DNA of 64,000 nucleotides from Terriglobia bacterium (lineage in GTDB: Bacteria > Acidobacteriota > Terriglobia > Versatilivoradales > Versatilivoraceae). The stretch lies in the NCBI GenBank assembly GCA_022452285.1, contig JAKUNG010000019.1:26571-90570 (forward strand), given 5' to 3'. Position 1 is the first letter of the stretch, and each line of letters begins with the position of its first letter. The notes below the pieces were generated by a model, which saw only the letters and a program-made list of their open reading frames with translations, searched no databases and was not told where the DNA came from. A program made the position numbers and the translations under genes. Positions 38,392-48,656 of the stretch are shown here, piece by piece.

Positions 38392-41181
38392 TTACCAATG
38401 GTCTATGGCCTCTGTGATAATATTTGCAACTTCGCGGCGAAGTTGCTGAATGGCATTATTTTGACGAGTTGGATAAACTCGATTAGTTAATAAAACAATA
38501 AAAAGTTGACGAATTGGATCAATCCACAGTGAGGTTCCAGTGAACCCAGTATGGCCAAAGGAATCTTTAGAAAGCCATTTTCCGGCCGAACTACCTTTAC
38601 TAGGAGTATCCCAACCAAGAGCTCGACTACTACCTATTGGAAGTTGTTGACGATGGGTAAAGGTTTTGATTGTAGAATTTTTTAAAATTCTACAATGATT
38701 ATATACCCCTCCATTTAATAAGGTTTGACAAAATATTGCTAAATCTCCAACAGTTCCAAATAGACCAGCATGGGCGGCCACTCCTCCAAGTGCAAAGGCA
38801 TTTTCATCGTGAACCTCTCCACGAAGAAGACGATTCCTCCAGGGATCTTTCTCTGTAGGTGCAGTTTGAGACCGTAAGGCTAGCTTGGGTTTAAACATAG
38901 TTCGATTCATTTCTAAGGGTCTAAAAATTTGTTGATTGGCCATATCATCTAAAGTTTTCCCATTCAATTTTTCTAGAATGCTTCCTAATAGAATAAATCC
39001 TAGGTCACTATAAAGACTTTTATAGCCTGGGCTATATTGCAGCTGGATTCTCAAGAGTCTTCTTAAGATGTGCTCTTTTTCTTGGATCTTTTTGTAAAAA
39101 GGGAAGTATGGCGGAAATCCCGAGCTGTGGGTCAATAGATGCTTAACAGTAATAGTTTGTTTGTTTTGAAATGAAAAATTTGAAAAAAATTGATGGATTG
39201 GAGTATCCAATGATAGTTCCCTGTTTTCATAGGCTTGCATGACTAGTGTTGTTGTACTTATCACTTTAGTTAGTGAAGCCAAATCAAAAATGGTCTCCCG
39301 CTTTACTAAAGGACTTTTATTGTCATACGTAAATTTTCCATAACCTCTTTCGATGATTAATTTCCCATGGAAGCCAACGGCAAGAGAAGCTCCTGGAAAG
39401 CTTTGATTTTGAATACCATTATTGATAACTAGTCCCAATTTTTTTTTGAGCTCTAACACTTCACTTTTAGTTGGACTTAACTCCGATCTTGCTCTCTGAA
39501 AAGTCATATTCAAAGGCTTACGTAGAAGACCAGTCATACGGTTAGCAATTCCTGGAAGGGATACAGGCAATCTTCCTTCTACAGAGATTTCTCCAAACAA
39601 AGCTTTAACTGCTGCAATTTGCGAAGCTTTTATATGGCTATAGGTACATAGATAGCTTGAGGCTAAGGGAAACTGAATGATCGAGTAAGGATTGCCTAGT
39701 GAAACTATAACTAAATCTGGTTTGTCTTCAATCAACTTCCTAATTTGATTTGACAATTTAGAGGGGAAATTAATCTCTCCTGTTCCTGTTATCAAAGGAG
39801 TGAAAAGGGCTATTATTGTTAAGTCCATTTGTTTAGCTAATGGTTTAGTTTGGATAGGACCTTTTAAATAAAGTCGATCCACCTGCACCGATTCTATGCG
39901 AGCCCTTAGCTGTACTTCAAATTCAGTAGCACTTTTAAATTGAGGACTTCTTGTGATTAAAATCAAATGAGCTGAAGAAATTTTTCGGGAATCTAAAGGA
40001 AGCCTAGAGTAAGTATCTCTTACAATAGTGATGCCTGCTTCAGACATTTCTTGAGCTTTTTTCCTAATCTCTGGCGCATTGACTTTTTCCACTACAGCAA
40101 CAGAACTAGTTTGATGACTTTGGTTTAACTTAAGCCAAGATTTTGCTTGAAAGATTCGTTTAACTGATGCATTTATCCTTGATTTTGAGATGCGTCCTTC
40201 GGAGACGGCCTCTAATAATGCCTGAAAGACCACTTTTGGATTAGGAGGATCGAGTAGCATATCTACACCTGCTAATACAGCTTGAATTGCAGCTTCGCCA
40301 GACCAATGATTTCTAGTTAATCCCTCCATTTTCATAGAGTCTGAGACAATTAATCCTTTAAAATTTAATTGTTTACGGAGAAGTTTCTCCAGAATCGAAA
40401 GTGATAATGTTGCCGGTCTATTAGGTATTTTTTCAAGGGCAGGAACGTAAAGGTGAGCTGTCATGATTGTTTTAACACCGGCAGCAATTACCTGTTTGAA
40501 TGGAGGTAGTTCGACTTTTTCCAATCTGTGACGGCTAACTGGTATTATGGGTAGGGCTAGGTGGGAATCAATTTCAGTGTCCCCATGTCCAGGAAAATGT
40601 TTGGCTGTTGCTAGAACACCAACTGATTGTGCACCTTTTACAAAAGCACTGCTCAATTGTCCTACTAACTTAGGATCTTCTCCAAATGATCGGATATTAA
40701 TTACAGGATTGGCTGGATTATTATTTACGTCTACCACAGGTGCAAATATCCAGTTAACTCCTAAAGTCCGAGCTTGTTGAGCTGTAATTTTTCCCTGTTC
40801 ATAGGCCCATTTTTCAGACTGGGTTGCTCCTATTGTCATATTCCAAGGAAGGGATGTTGTATCGTGAATTCTGAAATTCGCACCTCGTTCAAAATCAGAT
40901 CCAATTAAGAGAGGAATCTTAGAGCTCGCTTGGAGTTTTTTAATGACAGTTACAGATTCGTAAGCTCCTCCTTCAAAGAGAATAAAGCCACCGAATTGGA
41001 TGTCTCCTGACTCACTAAAATCTTGTCTTGATTTTCTATTGTATTTATTGAAATCACTGCCTCGGATGGCGGGCATAATCATCTGACTAATTTTTTCTTC
41101 AAGAGAAAGTTGTCTCAAAATCTTCATTCCCCACGGACGTGAATTAGAAGAAATTGAGGAGTTTTTAGAATGCTTAGACAT
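38392..41181 (-). CDS. Fusion: GH3 beta-N-acetylhexosaminidase (NagZ-type) + C-terminal class C beta-lactamase-like serine hydrolase
   Basis: GH3: KHFPGHGDTEIDSHLALP, GLIVSDSMKMEGL. Serine hydrolase: IFDLASLTKV (SxxK), LLTHSSGFPPY, LYSDLGF, GHTGFTGTSLWIDP. Confidence 0.93.
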   Translation of the reverse strand: MSKHSKNSSISSNSRPWGMKILRQLSLEEKISQMIMPAIRGSDFNKYNRKSRQDFSESGDIQFGGFILFEGGAYESVTVIKKLQASSKIPLLIGSDFERGANFRIHDTTSLPWNMTIGATQSEKWAYEQGKITAQQARTLGVNWIFAPVVDVNNNPANPVINIRSFGEDPKLVGQLSSAFVKGAQSVGVLATAKHFPGHGDTEIDSHLALPIIPVSRHRLEKVELPPFKQVIAAGVKTIMTAHLYVPALEKIPNRPATLSLSILEKLLRKQLNFKGLIVSDSMKMEGLTRNHWSGEAAIQAVLAGVDMLLDPPNPKVVFQALLEAVSEGRISKSRINASVKRIFQAKSWLKLNQSHQTSSVAVVEKVNAPEIRKKAQEMSEAGITIVRDTYSRLPLDSRKISSAHLILITRSPQFKSATEFEVQLRARIESVQVDRLYLKGPIQTKPLAKQMDLTIIALFTPLITGTGEINFPSKLSNQIRKLIEDKPDLVIVSLGNPYSIIQFPLASSYLCTYSHIKASQIAAVKALFGEISVEGRLPVSLPGIANRMTGLLRKPLNMTFQRARSELSPTKSEVLELKKKLGLVINNGIQNQSFPGASLAVGFHGKLIIERGYGKFTYDNKSPLVKRETIFDLASLTKVISTTTLVMQAYENRELSLDTPIHQFFSNFSFQNKQTITVKHLLTHSSGFPPYFPFYKKIQEKEHILRRLLRIQLQYSPGYKSLYSDLGFILLGSILEKLNGKTLDDMANQQIFRPLEMNRTMFKPKLALRSQTAPTEKDPWRNRLLRGEVHDENAFALGGVAAHAGLFGTVGDLAIFCQTLLNGGVYNHCRILKNSTIKTFTHRQQLPIGSSRALGWDTPSKGSSAGKWLSKDSFGHTGFTGTSLWIDPIRQLFIVLLTNRVYPTRQNNAIQQLRREVANIITEAIDHW

Positions 41182-41579
41182 AGAAAAGTATAGTGAAAAC
41201 CTAATTAGTTTCTATTTTTTAAGTAGTATTAGGACTAAAGAAATACCTGTAGACATTATTTAATATTTAAAGATAAGACCTATAATTTTATAACATAAAC
41301 TCCCTAAACAATTAGTCAATTTCCCAATACATCCGCTTTTTTTGAACTTGTTAGTTCTCCCTAGATTAATAGTTCAGAAACATTTTGTCTTTTAAGATGT
41401 GACAACGGTTCTTTCATATAGTATTAACTGATAGTACCTATATCTTTAAGGTTCGGGCAGGAGGTAATGGATATTTTAAAAAGAAGAACGATTAATGTTT
41501 TACAACAGAAAATCTGAGCTATGATATTTTATAATGGTATTTGATGAAATAAAACTACTGAAAGCTCCTTATTATTCCT

Positions 41580-42716
41580 ATGTCAACCTTAATCTCTTAC
41601 TTCCAAACAATAGAGCCACAAATGATTGAGTGGCTCAAAAATTTAATTAATATTGATTCTCCTTCTAACGACAAGGTAGCCCTTGATACCTTAGCTCGAA
41701 ATCTGGGCGAGCAGTTAAGCAATGATGGAGGAGCTGTTGAAATCATTCCTAATAAAGTTGGAGGAAATCATTTGATAGCTAGATTTGCTGGGCATTCTGA
41801 TGATCTTAAGCCAATCCTGATTTTAGGACACTTAGACACAGTATGGGATAAAGGGGAGTCTGGGCGTCGACCTGCTCGTTTAGAAAATGGAAAACTTTTT
41901 GGACCAGGAGCATTTGATATGCGGGGTGGAATTACTTTAATTTTGGCTATGGTCCATTATTTGTCAAAAAATAAATCGCAGATAAAACGGCCCTTTACGA
42001 TTCTTTTTGATTCAGATGAAGAGGTGGGAACCCCAACTGCACGAACCCTGATTGAAAGCGAAGCAAAAAAATCTGCAGTTACATTGGTTCTTGAACCCTG
42101 CATTCCTGGAGGGGCACTTAAGACAGCCCGGAAAGGTGTTGGAACATTCAAAATAACCGCTAGCGGGCTGGCTGCACATGCTGGCATTGATTATCACAAT
42201 GGGGTGAGTGCTATTCAGGAAGTAGCTCATCAAATTCTCCAGCTATATGACTTGAATGATTTTGATAAGGGAACTACTGTTAATCCTGGCGTAATAAGAG
42301 GCGGATCTCGTTCCAATGTTGTTGCTGATCAAGCCGAGATTGAGGTTGATATTCGAGTGAAAACGATTAGTGAAGGCAAAAGACTAGTTCAAAAAATAAA
42401 CGCACTTCAAACAAAACTGAAGGGCACTGTGATCAAAATTGAAGGAAGTCTCAATCGTCCTCCTCTTGAACGAACCACACAAGTAATTCAATTATTTCAG
42501 CGAGCTCGGAAACTAGCAACTGAATTAGGCATCGAATTGAGAGAAGGTTCAACTGGGGGAGGTAGTGATGGATGTTTTACTGCTGACATGGGGATTCCTA
42601 CTCTCGATGGCTTGGGGCCAGATGGATCAGGTGCACATGCTCTGGATGAACATGTCGTGGTAGAGAGTCTTGTACCTAGGGCCGCTCTTCTAACCCATTT
42701 GGTACTAAATTTATGA
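41580..42716 (+). CDS. M20 family metallopeptidase (CPG2/ArgE-like)
   Basis: LGHLDTVWDKG, GPGAFDMRGGITLIL, FDSDEEVGTPTARTLIE, STGGGSDGCFTADMGIPTLDGLGPDGSGAHALDEHV. Confidence 0.93.
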   Translation: MSTLISYFQTIEPQMIEWLKNLINIDSPSNDKVALDTLARNLGEQLSNDGGAVEIIPNKVGGNHLIARFAGHSDDLKPILILGHLDTVWDKGESGRRPARLENGKLFGPGAFDMRGGITLILAMVHYLSKNKSQIKRPFTILFDSDEEVGTPTARTLIESEAKKSAVTLVLEPCIPGGALKTARKGVGTFKITASGLAAHAGIDYHNGVSAIQEVAHQILQLYDLNDFDKGTTVNPGVIRGGSRSNVVADQAEIEVDIRVKTISEGKRLVQKINALQTKLKGTVIKIEGSLNRPPLERTTQVIQLFQRARKLATELGIELREGSTGGGSDGCFTADMGIPTLDGLGPDGSGAHALDEHVVVESLVPRAALLTHLVLNL

Positions 42717-43831
42717 AAATTGAACAGATTGAGATGAGAGAAGTACAAATGCCACTCATTTCTTTTTTTGAGACGAGTTTTGGTCGTACTACGCTCCGAC
42801 GTGTAATATTAATTAGGGTTTTTTCAGATGGAGTGGTTGGTTATGGAGAAGCAACTTCTCCTGAGGGTCCTTTCTATAACCATGAATCAACAGAAACAGC
42901 TTGGCACATTCTCGAAGACTTTGTGATTCCACCAATTTTAAATGCAAAGATTGATCATCCTCTTGATGTGGCCCCATTGCTTAAGAGGATTCGAGGTCAT
43001 AACATGGCTAAAGCTGCTTTAGAAACAGCCATATGGGATCTGTACTCCCGCAATTTAAAAAAACCAATATATCAGCTATTGGGTGGTAGCCGACAAACTT
43101 TGGATTGTGGAGTGTCTATTGGAATTCAAGAGAGTATTGATGAACTTTTAACGAAGATCGAGCGGGAATTGGAAGCTGGCTACCAAAGAATTAAAATAAA
43201 AATTAAACCTGGCTGGGATGTTAGAGTTGTTCAGGAAATTCGAAAACGTTTTCAGAAAATTGTACTGATGTGTGATGCGAACTCAGCATATAAGCTTCAA
43301 GACTTAGAACATTTGAAATCCTTAGATGATTTTGGGCTCTTAATGATTGAACAACCCCTAGCCTGGAATGACATTCTAGATCACGTTCAACTGCAAAAGG
43401 CCCTAAAAACGCCAATCTGTCTGGATGAATCTATTTTGGATGCTGAGGATGCTCGTAAAGCTATTGAGGCAGGGGCTTGCCAGATTATCAACATTAAGTT
43501 AGGTAGAGTAGGTGGTTATAGCGAGGCTATAAAAGTTCATAATGTCTGCCATTCTCGTCAAATTCCTGTTTGGTGTGGTGGAATGTTGGAATCTGGTATA
43601 GGTCGGGCTCATAACATAGCTCTCTCAACTCTACAAAATTTTTCATTACCTGGGGATGTGTCTGCAAGTAAACGTTATTTTCATGAGGACATCGTTGACC
43701 CAGCAATTGAGGTAGATCCGGCGGGAAAAATTCATGTTTCACCTGGATTGGGGATAGGTTTTCAACCAAAAATGTCAAGAATTAACAAAGTGACTGTACG
43801 AATGAAATGTTTTCGATCTAAACAAAGTTAA
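42713..43831 (+). CDS. Enolase-superfamily o-succinylbenzoate synthase / N-acylamino acid racemase
   Basis: AALETAIWDLYSRNLKKPIYQLLGG, KIKIKPGWD (KxK), MCDANSAY, LDESI, NIKLGRVGGYSEA, GGMLESGIGRAHN typical of MenC/NSAR. Confidence 0.92.
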   Translation: MKIEQIEMREVQMPLISFFETSFGRTTLRRVILIRVFSDGVVGYGEATSPEGPFYNHESTETAWHILEDFVIPPILNAKIDHPLDVAPLLKRIRGHNMAKAALETAIWDLYSRNLKKPIYQLLGGSRQTLDCGVSIGIQESIDELLTKIERELEAGYQRIKIKIKPGWDVRVVQEIRKRFQKIVLMCDANSAYKLQDLEHLKSLDDFGLLMIEQPLAWNDILDHVQLQKALKTPICLDESILDAEDARKAIEAGACQIINIKLGRVGGYSEAIKVHNVCHSRQIPVWCGGMLESGIGRAHNIALSTLQNFSLPGDVSASKRYFHEDIVDPAIEVDPAGKIHVSPGLGIGFQPKMSRINKVTVRMKCFRSKQS

Positions 43832-43908
43832 AAAGAAAACTTTGTAGCAGGAATCTAAGTAATTTTTAGAAAAATAGGATCATATAGATGAATATTTAAA
43901 ATCAATTT

Positions 43909-45057
43909 CTAGGTTGTTCTGACAGCTCCAATCCTTACTAGTAATCGATTTACTGCCTGTTTGACTTGGTCTGGGGTAATACTTAAGATGCATTTAGGCT
44001 CATCATAAACATAGCATCGGTGAAAAGGGCAGGGGTTACATTCAAAAGCGTTTTGAACTATTTCATGTTCTACTTGCCAGGGGTACCATACTTTTGAATC
44101 TGAAGGGCCAAATAATACAATTGTTGGCACAGCAAGTGCTGCAGCAAGATGCGTAGGACCACAATCATTTCCAATATAGATTAGGGCTTGCTTTAACACC
44201 CAAATAAGCTCTGAAATTGATAATCCTCCTAAAACAATCGGAGAAGTTTTACAGAGACTGGCAATTCTTCTAAGTCTGGATGTTTCATTAACATCTCCAA
44301 CTAGTACAGTGGAGTAGCCAAAGTATTCTTGTAGGTAGTCTACAATTTTTGCAAATCCATCTTCAGTCCATTCCTTAGTGTAAAAACGAGAACTTGGTTG
44401 AATGGCACAGTAGGGTTGATTTGGAGATATACCAGCCTGTTCAAGTTGAACATTTATTTTTGATTTTAACTTAGGGTCAGGAACTAGCTGGAGGGAAGGA
44501 ATAGTAGCTTCAGGAAGACCTAATTGGCGAAGCCATTCCATTTGGTATCTTACTGAGTGCCAATGAGTTTTTGTTGTTAATTTTGGAACCTTAATTCGAT
44601 GGTTATAACAAAAAGCATTTCTAAAATTGTAAAGTCCAATGCGGTGGCGAGCTTTACTCATGAGAGTAATCAATGCGCTGGTTGATCCTCCGTGTAGGTT
44701 AATACAACAATCAAAACGTTCTTTCCTAATTTTCCAAAGCGCCTTCCAACGTAAACTGGAAGTGAACTGTTGCCTAGAAGGAGTCTTAGACGGCATCAGA
44801 AAAATGCTAGACAAGTTAGGATTGCCTTTTAAGACCTCATCGTAAGGATTTTCCACAAGTACCGATAATTGTAAATCTGGTCTCCAAGTCTTCAGGGCAG
44901 CATATAATGGGGTAGACAAGACGACATCCCCTAAAGAACGGAGTCTAATAAACAATAATCTGGATCTATGGGGTAATCCATTCAGTAATCCTGTTCCACT
45001 GTTCATCGAGAAACCTCCAGTTAAGTTTCTCTTTATAAAATTAAAGATAGTTATCAT
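43909..45057 (-). CDS. Glycosyltransferase family 9 (ADP-heptose:LPS heptosyltransferase-like)
   Basis: LLFIRLRSLGDVVLSTPLYAALK, YIGNDCGPTHLAAALAVPTIVLFGPSD, NPCPFHRCY. Confidence 0.93.
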   Translation of the reverse strand: MITIFNFIKRNLTGGFSMNSGTGLLNGLPHRSRLLFIRLRSLGDVVLSTPLYAALKTWRPDLQLSVLVENPYDEVLKGNPNLSSIFLMPSKTPSRQQFTSSLRWKALWKIRKERFDCCINLHGGSTSALITLMSKARHRIGLYNFRNAFCYNHRIKVPKLTTKTHWHSVRYQMEWLRQLGLPEATIPSLQLVPDPKLKSKINVQLEQAGISPNQPYCAIQPSSRFYTKEWTEDGFAKIVDYLQEYFGYSTVLVGDVNETSRLRRIASLCKTSPIVLGGLSISELIWVLKQALIYIGNDCGPTHLAAALAVPTIVLFGPSDSKVWYPWQVEHEIVQNAFECNPCPFHRCYVYDEPKCILSITPDQVKQAVNRLLVRIGAVRTT

Positions 45058-45527
45058 ACCCTAAATTAGCTACCTGATTACAGTCTGCAACTCTAATCCT
45101 TGTCTAGATACTCATTAGTTAGCTTTATACTCATTCAAAAAAGGAATTTCAGATTGTTTGCCCCCACAAACGAGTCAGAACAATTGTTTGAATGAAATTT
45201 ATTTTTTAGACTGGAGAATGACAAAAGCTGCAGTATTTCAAGAAGAAATAATAAATCCTAGATTTAAGAATTCTGACATTTTTTTCCATTGATGACGAAG
45301 AAAAATTTCTGGATCTTACTTTGTGAATCATTATCTGAATGCTAAGATGGTCGAAGTCAATTACTTGAAAAATAATTTTGAAGTAGATTGGCAGTATTAG
45401 TTTAAAAATGTTGATTACTAGGTTAGTACCCAGTTTTCTGCGTAAACTGACGTTAGAGTTATATTTTCTTTTTTCGTTCTTTAGAAATTAAAGTGAACAA
45501 TCTTAAAAATTAAATTCTGTAGCTTCT

Positions 45528-46850
45528 ATGAAAAAAATAGGACTTGTTAGTCTCGGTTGTGAAAAAAATTTGGTTGATAGTGAAGTGATGCTTGGAGTTT
45601 TGGACAAGAAAGGATACGAGATTACGTCTGAACCTGAGCAAGCAGATGTAATCGTAATTAATACCTGTGGCTTTATTGATAAAGCTAAAACGGAAAGTGT
45701 GGATACTATTTTGGAAATGGCTGAGTTTAAACACAAAGGCCAGTGTTCTCGCTTGATAGTTACAGGTTGTTTGGTAGAACGTTATCGAAAAGACATCCAA
45801 AAAGAAATTCCTGAAGTGGATGCTGTCTTGGGCACAACCCAAATAAATTCAATCATAGATGTTTGTGAAGATATTTCTCTACCTCAAATTGAAAATCCTT
45901 ATTATGTTTATGATGAAAAAACCCCTCGTCTTCTGACAACTCCCTCCTTTACTGCCTATATCAAAATCGCTGAGGGATGTGATAGACCTTGTTCATTTTG
46001 TGTCATTCCCCAGATTAGGGGTTCACACCGAAGTAGACCAATGACTTCTATTATTAATGAAGCTAGATTTTTAGCTTCTAGCGGAGTAAAAGAAATTGTT
46101 TTAATTTCTCAAGAAACCACTCGTTACGGCGATGACATAGGTATTAGTCATGGATTGTCCCAGCTATTAAAGGAACTAACTAAAATTGAGGACCTGAAGT
46201 GGATTCGATTTCTTTACGCTTTCCCCTCTCAATTAAGTGATGATGTACTAAGAACAATGAATGAAGAGGAAAAGATTTGTCGGTATCTTGATATGCCACT
46301 TCAGCATGTTAGTAGAAGAATTCTTAAGTCTATGAGACGAGGTGGAAATAGTGATAGTCTGACTCGATTACTTGATCATGTTCGTCTCTTAGTTCCTGGT
46401 ATAACGTTGCGAACATCGATGATTGTTGGCTATCCTGGAGAGACTGAAGAAGAATTTACTGAACTTTGTGACTTTGTAAAGCAGATTCAATTTGATCGAC
46501 TAGGGACTTTTAGTTTTTCAGATGAGAAAGAAGCTGCCACTTATGAATTACAGGACAAAATTAAAGAAACACTTATTGAAAAACGAAAAAAAGTTCTCAT
46601 GAAAATTCAAGCTAAAATCTCTAAAACAAAAAACCAGCAAGAAATAGGCAAAAGACATTTAATTTTAATTGAGGGACAGTCAACGGAAAGTGATCTTCTT
46701 TTACAGGGTCGATTAGAATCACATGCTCCCCGCATTGATGGGGTTGTGTTGATCAACGATGTAGAAGGAGTTTTTCCTGGGGCAGGAGAGTTCAGCACCG
46801 TTGAAATTACTCAGGCTATGGAATATGATTTAGTAGGTAAGTTACTTTGA
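45528..46850 (+). CDS. rimO: Ribosomal protein S12 methylthiotransferase
   Basis: SLGCEKNLVDSEVMLG, CGFIDKAK, AEGCDRPCSFCVIPQIRGSHRSRP radical-SAM cluster, TRAM-like C-terminus. Confidence 0.96.
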   Translation: MKKIGLVSLGCEKNLVDSEVMLGVLDKKGYEITSEPEQADVIVINTCGFIDKAKTESVDTILEMAEFKHKGQCSRLIVTGCLVERYRKDIQKEIPEVDAVLGTTQINSIIDVCEDISLPQIENPYYVYDEKTPRLLTTPSFTAYIKIAEGCDRPCSFCVIPQIRGSHRSRPMTSIINEARFLASSGVKEIVLISQETTRYGDDIGISHGLSQLLKELTKIEDLKWIRFLYAFPSQLSDDVLRTMNEEEKICRYLDMPLQHVSRRILKSMRRGGNSDSLTRLLDHVRLLVPGITLRTSMIVGYPGETEEEFTELCDFVKQIQFDRLGTFSFSDEKEAATYELQDKIKETLIEKRKKVLMKIQAKISKTKNQQEIGKRHLILIEGQSTESDLLLQGRLESHAPRIDGVVLINDVEGVFPGAGEFSTVEITQAMEYDLVGKLL

Positions 46851-46997
46851 GCCTATTGAAAAGTTCATGATAGTATAAATAGTTTTTACTTTTAGTAAGA
46901 TTTTTTCAGTACTGTCTAACTGTAACTCACATTTTTCTGGATCAGAATACATTAAAGAAAAAATTTTAGTGTCATTACCGACAAAATAAGACGAATA

Positions 46998-47516
46998 ATG
47001 GAGACTCCTAGAGGCAAGAGAACTTTAGGAAAAAAGGACCGCCTGGCTTTATTAATAGCCACTGGATTTGGAGTTGGATATTCCCCGGTGGCACCAGGGA
47101 CAGTTGGCTCTTTTATTGGAATTCTTCTAATTTTATTTCTTTCTCGTTGGGAACTCCTTGGTGGTCAAAGAGTTATAGTTAACTGGGTAGTGGTTGTTTT
47201 AATTAGTGTTGTAGGTGTCTGGGCTGCTTCTAGAGCTGAAAATATTTTAGGTAAGCGTGACCCCCCAGTTGTTGTAGTTGATGAAATTGTGGGCCAACTT
47301 TTAACATTTGGATTAATTTTCAGGAATCCTCAGTTCAACCTACTTTTTCTCGGGTTTATTTTTTTTAGGCTTTTTGATATTTACAAACCATTCCCGATTA
47401 AATCTTTAGAGAAAGTCCCTCTAGGATTTGGAATTGTTCTTGATGACTTAGCAGCGGGTTTTTATGCATCATTAGTTTTGTTTTTAATTAATTTGTCTTG
47501 GTCTTATTTCTTTTAA
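46998..47516 (+). CDS. pgpA: Phosphatidylglycerophosphatase A
   Basis: ATGFGVGYSPVAPGTVGSFIGI, DPPVVVVDEIVGQLLTF, FRLFDIYKPFPI, DDLAAGFYASLV. Confidence 0.95.
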   Translation: METPRGKRTLGKKDRLALLIATGFGVGYSPVAPGTVGSFIGILLILFLSRWELLGGQRVIVNWVVVVLISVVGVWAASRAENILGKRDPPVVVVDEIVGQLLTFGLIFRNPQFNLLFLGFIFFRLFDIYKPFPIKSLEKVPLGFGIVLDDLAAGFYASLVLFLINLSWSYFF

Positions 47517-47569
47517 TTGATAATGATAAAAAAACATTTAAAAGCTTCCTTTGGAGAAATTTTTTAAAG

Positions 47570-48553
47570 ATGATCAAAATTTTGAGCTTATCACCAGCTG
47601 CAGTCATACCTGGTGGAGATATTTTTATTAACTGTAGTGGTTTAAAAATTAGGAACTACTCAATGCCAGAAGTAATGATTCATCAAATTCCCAGTCACAT
47701 AATTTCTTCGTCATTAAACTTGATCGTTGCCCAAGTGCCATTAGAGTCTTGTAGTGGAGATCTCTGGGTTTCGACAGGTGACAATAAAAGTAATCATATC
47801 TCTTGTAAGGTGGCTGAACTTGTAGCAGATAATTTACATCCAGTTACCAATCCTGTTTTAGACATAGAAGGCAACCTTTATACGACGATAAGTGGACAAA
47901 AAGGTCAAAAACTTCCTAATTCAGTTTTTAGGATTGATGTAAAGGGAAATGTTGAACCATGGGCAACAGATTTAATTAATCCCACTGGTTTAGCTGTAAA
48001 TCACCAAGGAGACCTCTTTGTTTCTAGTCGCCATGAAGGAAACATTTATAGAATATCTTCTAAAAATGAGAAGGTTATATATGCTAAAGGAATGGGAATA
48101 GCAACAGATATTGTCTTTGACCAAGATGATAATCTTTATGTTGGAGATCGCAGTGGTACTATTTTTAAGATAGACAAGAAACGAGAAATATTTGTTTTTG
48201 CTACTCTCGAAGCAAGTGTTTCAGCGTACCATCTAGCTTTTGATCAATCAGGGAATCTCTACGTAACAGGTCCGACCACTTCTTCATATGATAATGTTTA
48301 TAAAATTACCCAGAACGGTGTCGTAGAAGTCTTTTACACTGGTTTAGGCCGTCCTCAAGGTGTAGCCTTTGACACTGAAGGTAACTTATATGTTGCTGCT
48401 TCTCTAAAAGGCCGTCGAGGAATTATTAAAATTGATCGCAAAGGTGAAGCACAGATTGTTATTGCCGGGTCTAACATAATAGGATTGGCCTTTGGCTATG
48501 GAAAAGCAGTGTATGTGGCTAGTTCGAGTTCTATTTATCGAATCAATTTGTAG
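47570..48553 (+). CDS. IPT/TIG-like + NHL/SMP-30-type beta-propeller protein
   Basis: ILSLSPAAVIPGGDIFINCSGL (IPT-like) followed by repeated DxxGNLYVxxxxxxxIYRIS blades. Start taken at internal ATG 47570. Confidence 0.75.
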   Translation: MIKILSLSPAAVIPGGDIFINCSGLKIRNYSMPEVMIHQIPSHIISSSLNLIVAQVPLESCSGDLWVSTGDNKSNHISCKVAELVADNLHPVTNPVLDIEGNLYTTISGQKGQKLPNSVFRIDVKGNVEPWATDLINPTGLAVNHQGDLFVSSRHEGNIYRISSKNEKVIYAKGMGIATDIVFDQDDNLYVGDRSGTIFKIDKKREIFVFATLEASVSAYHLAFDQSGNLYVTGPTTSSYDNVYKITQNGVVEVFYTGLGRPQGVAFDTEGNLYVAASLKGRRGIIKIDRKGEAQIVIAGSNIIGLAFGYGKAVYVASSSSIYRINL

Positions 48554-48656
48554 ATTAGGGGGTAACCTTTGATCTGGTTGTCTGCTAATCAGTGACAACT
48601 ATAATTAACGTAACTAGAATGGTTTAACCCTCAAAAATATTTTCTTCCATAATTCT

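Noticed and set aside
43822-43845. ACAAAGTT/AACTTTGT inverted repeat at the end of the racemase gene
   Set aside because: 8-bp stem overlapping the stop codon, no T-tract; could be chance.
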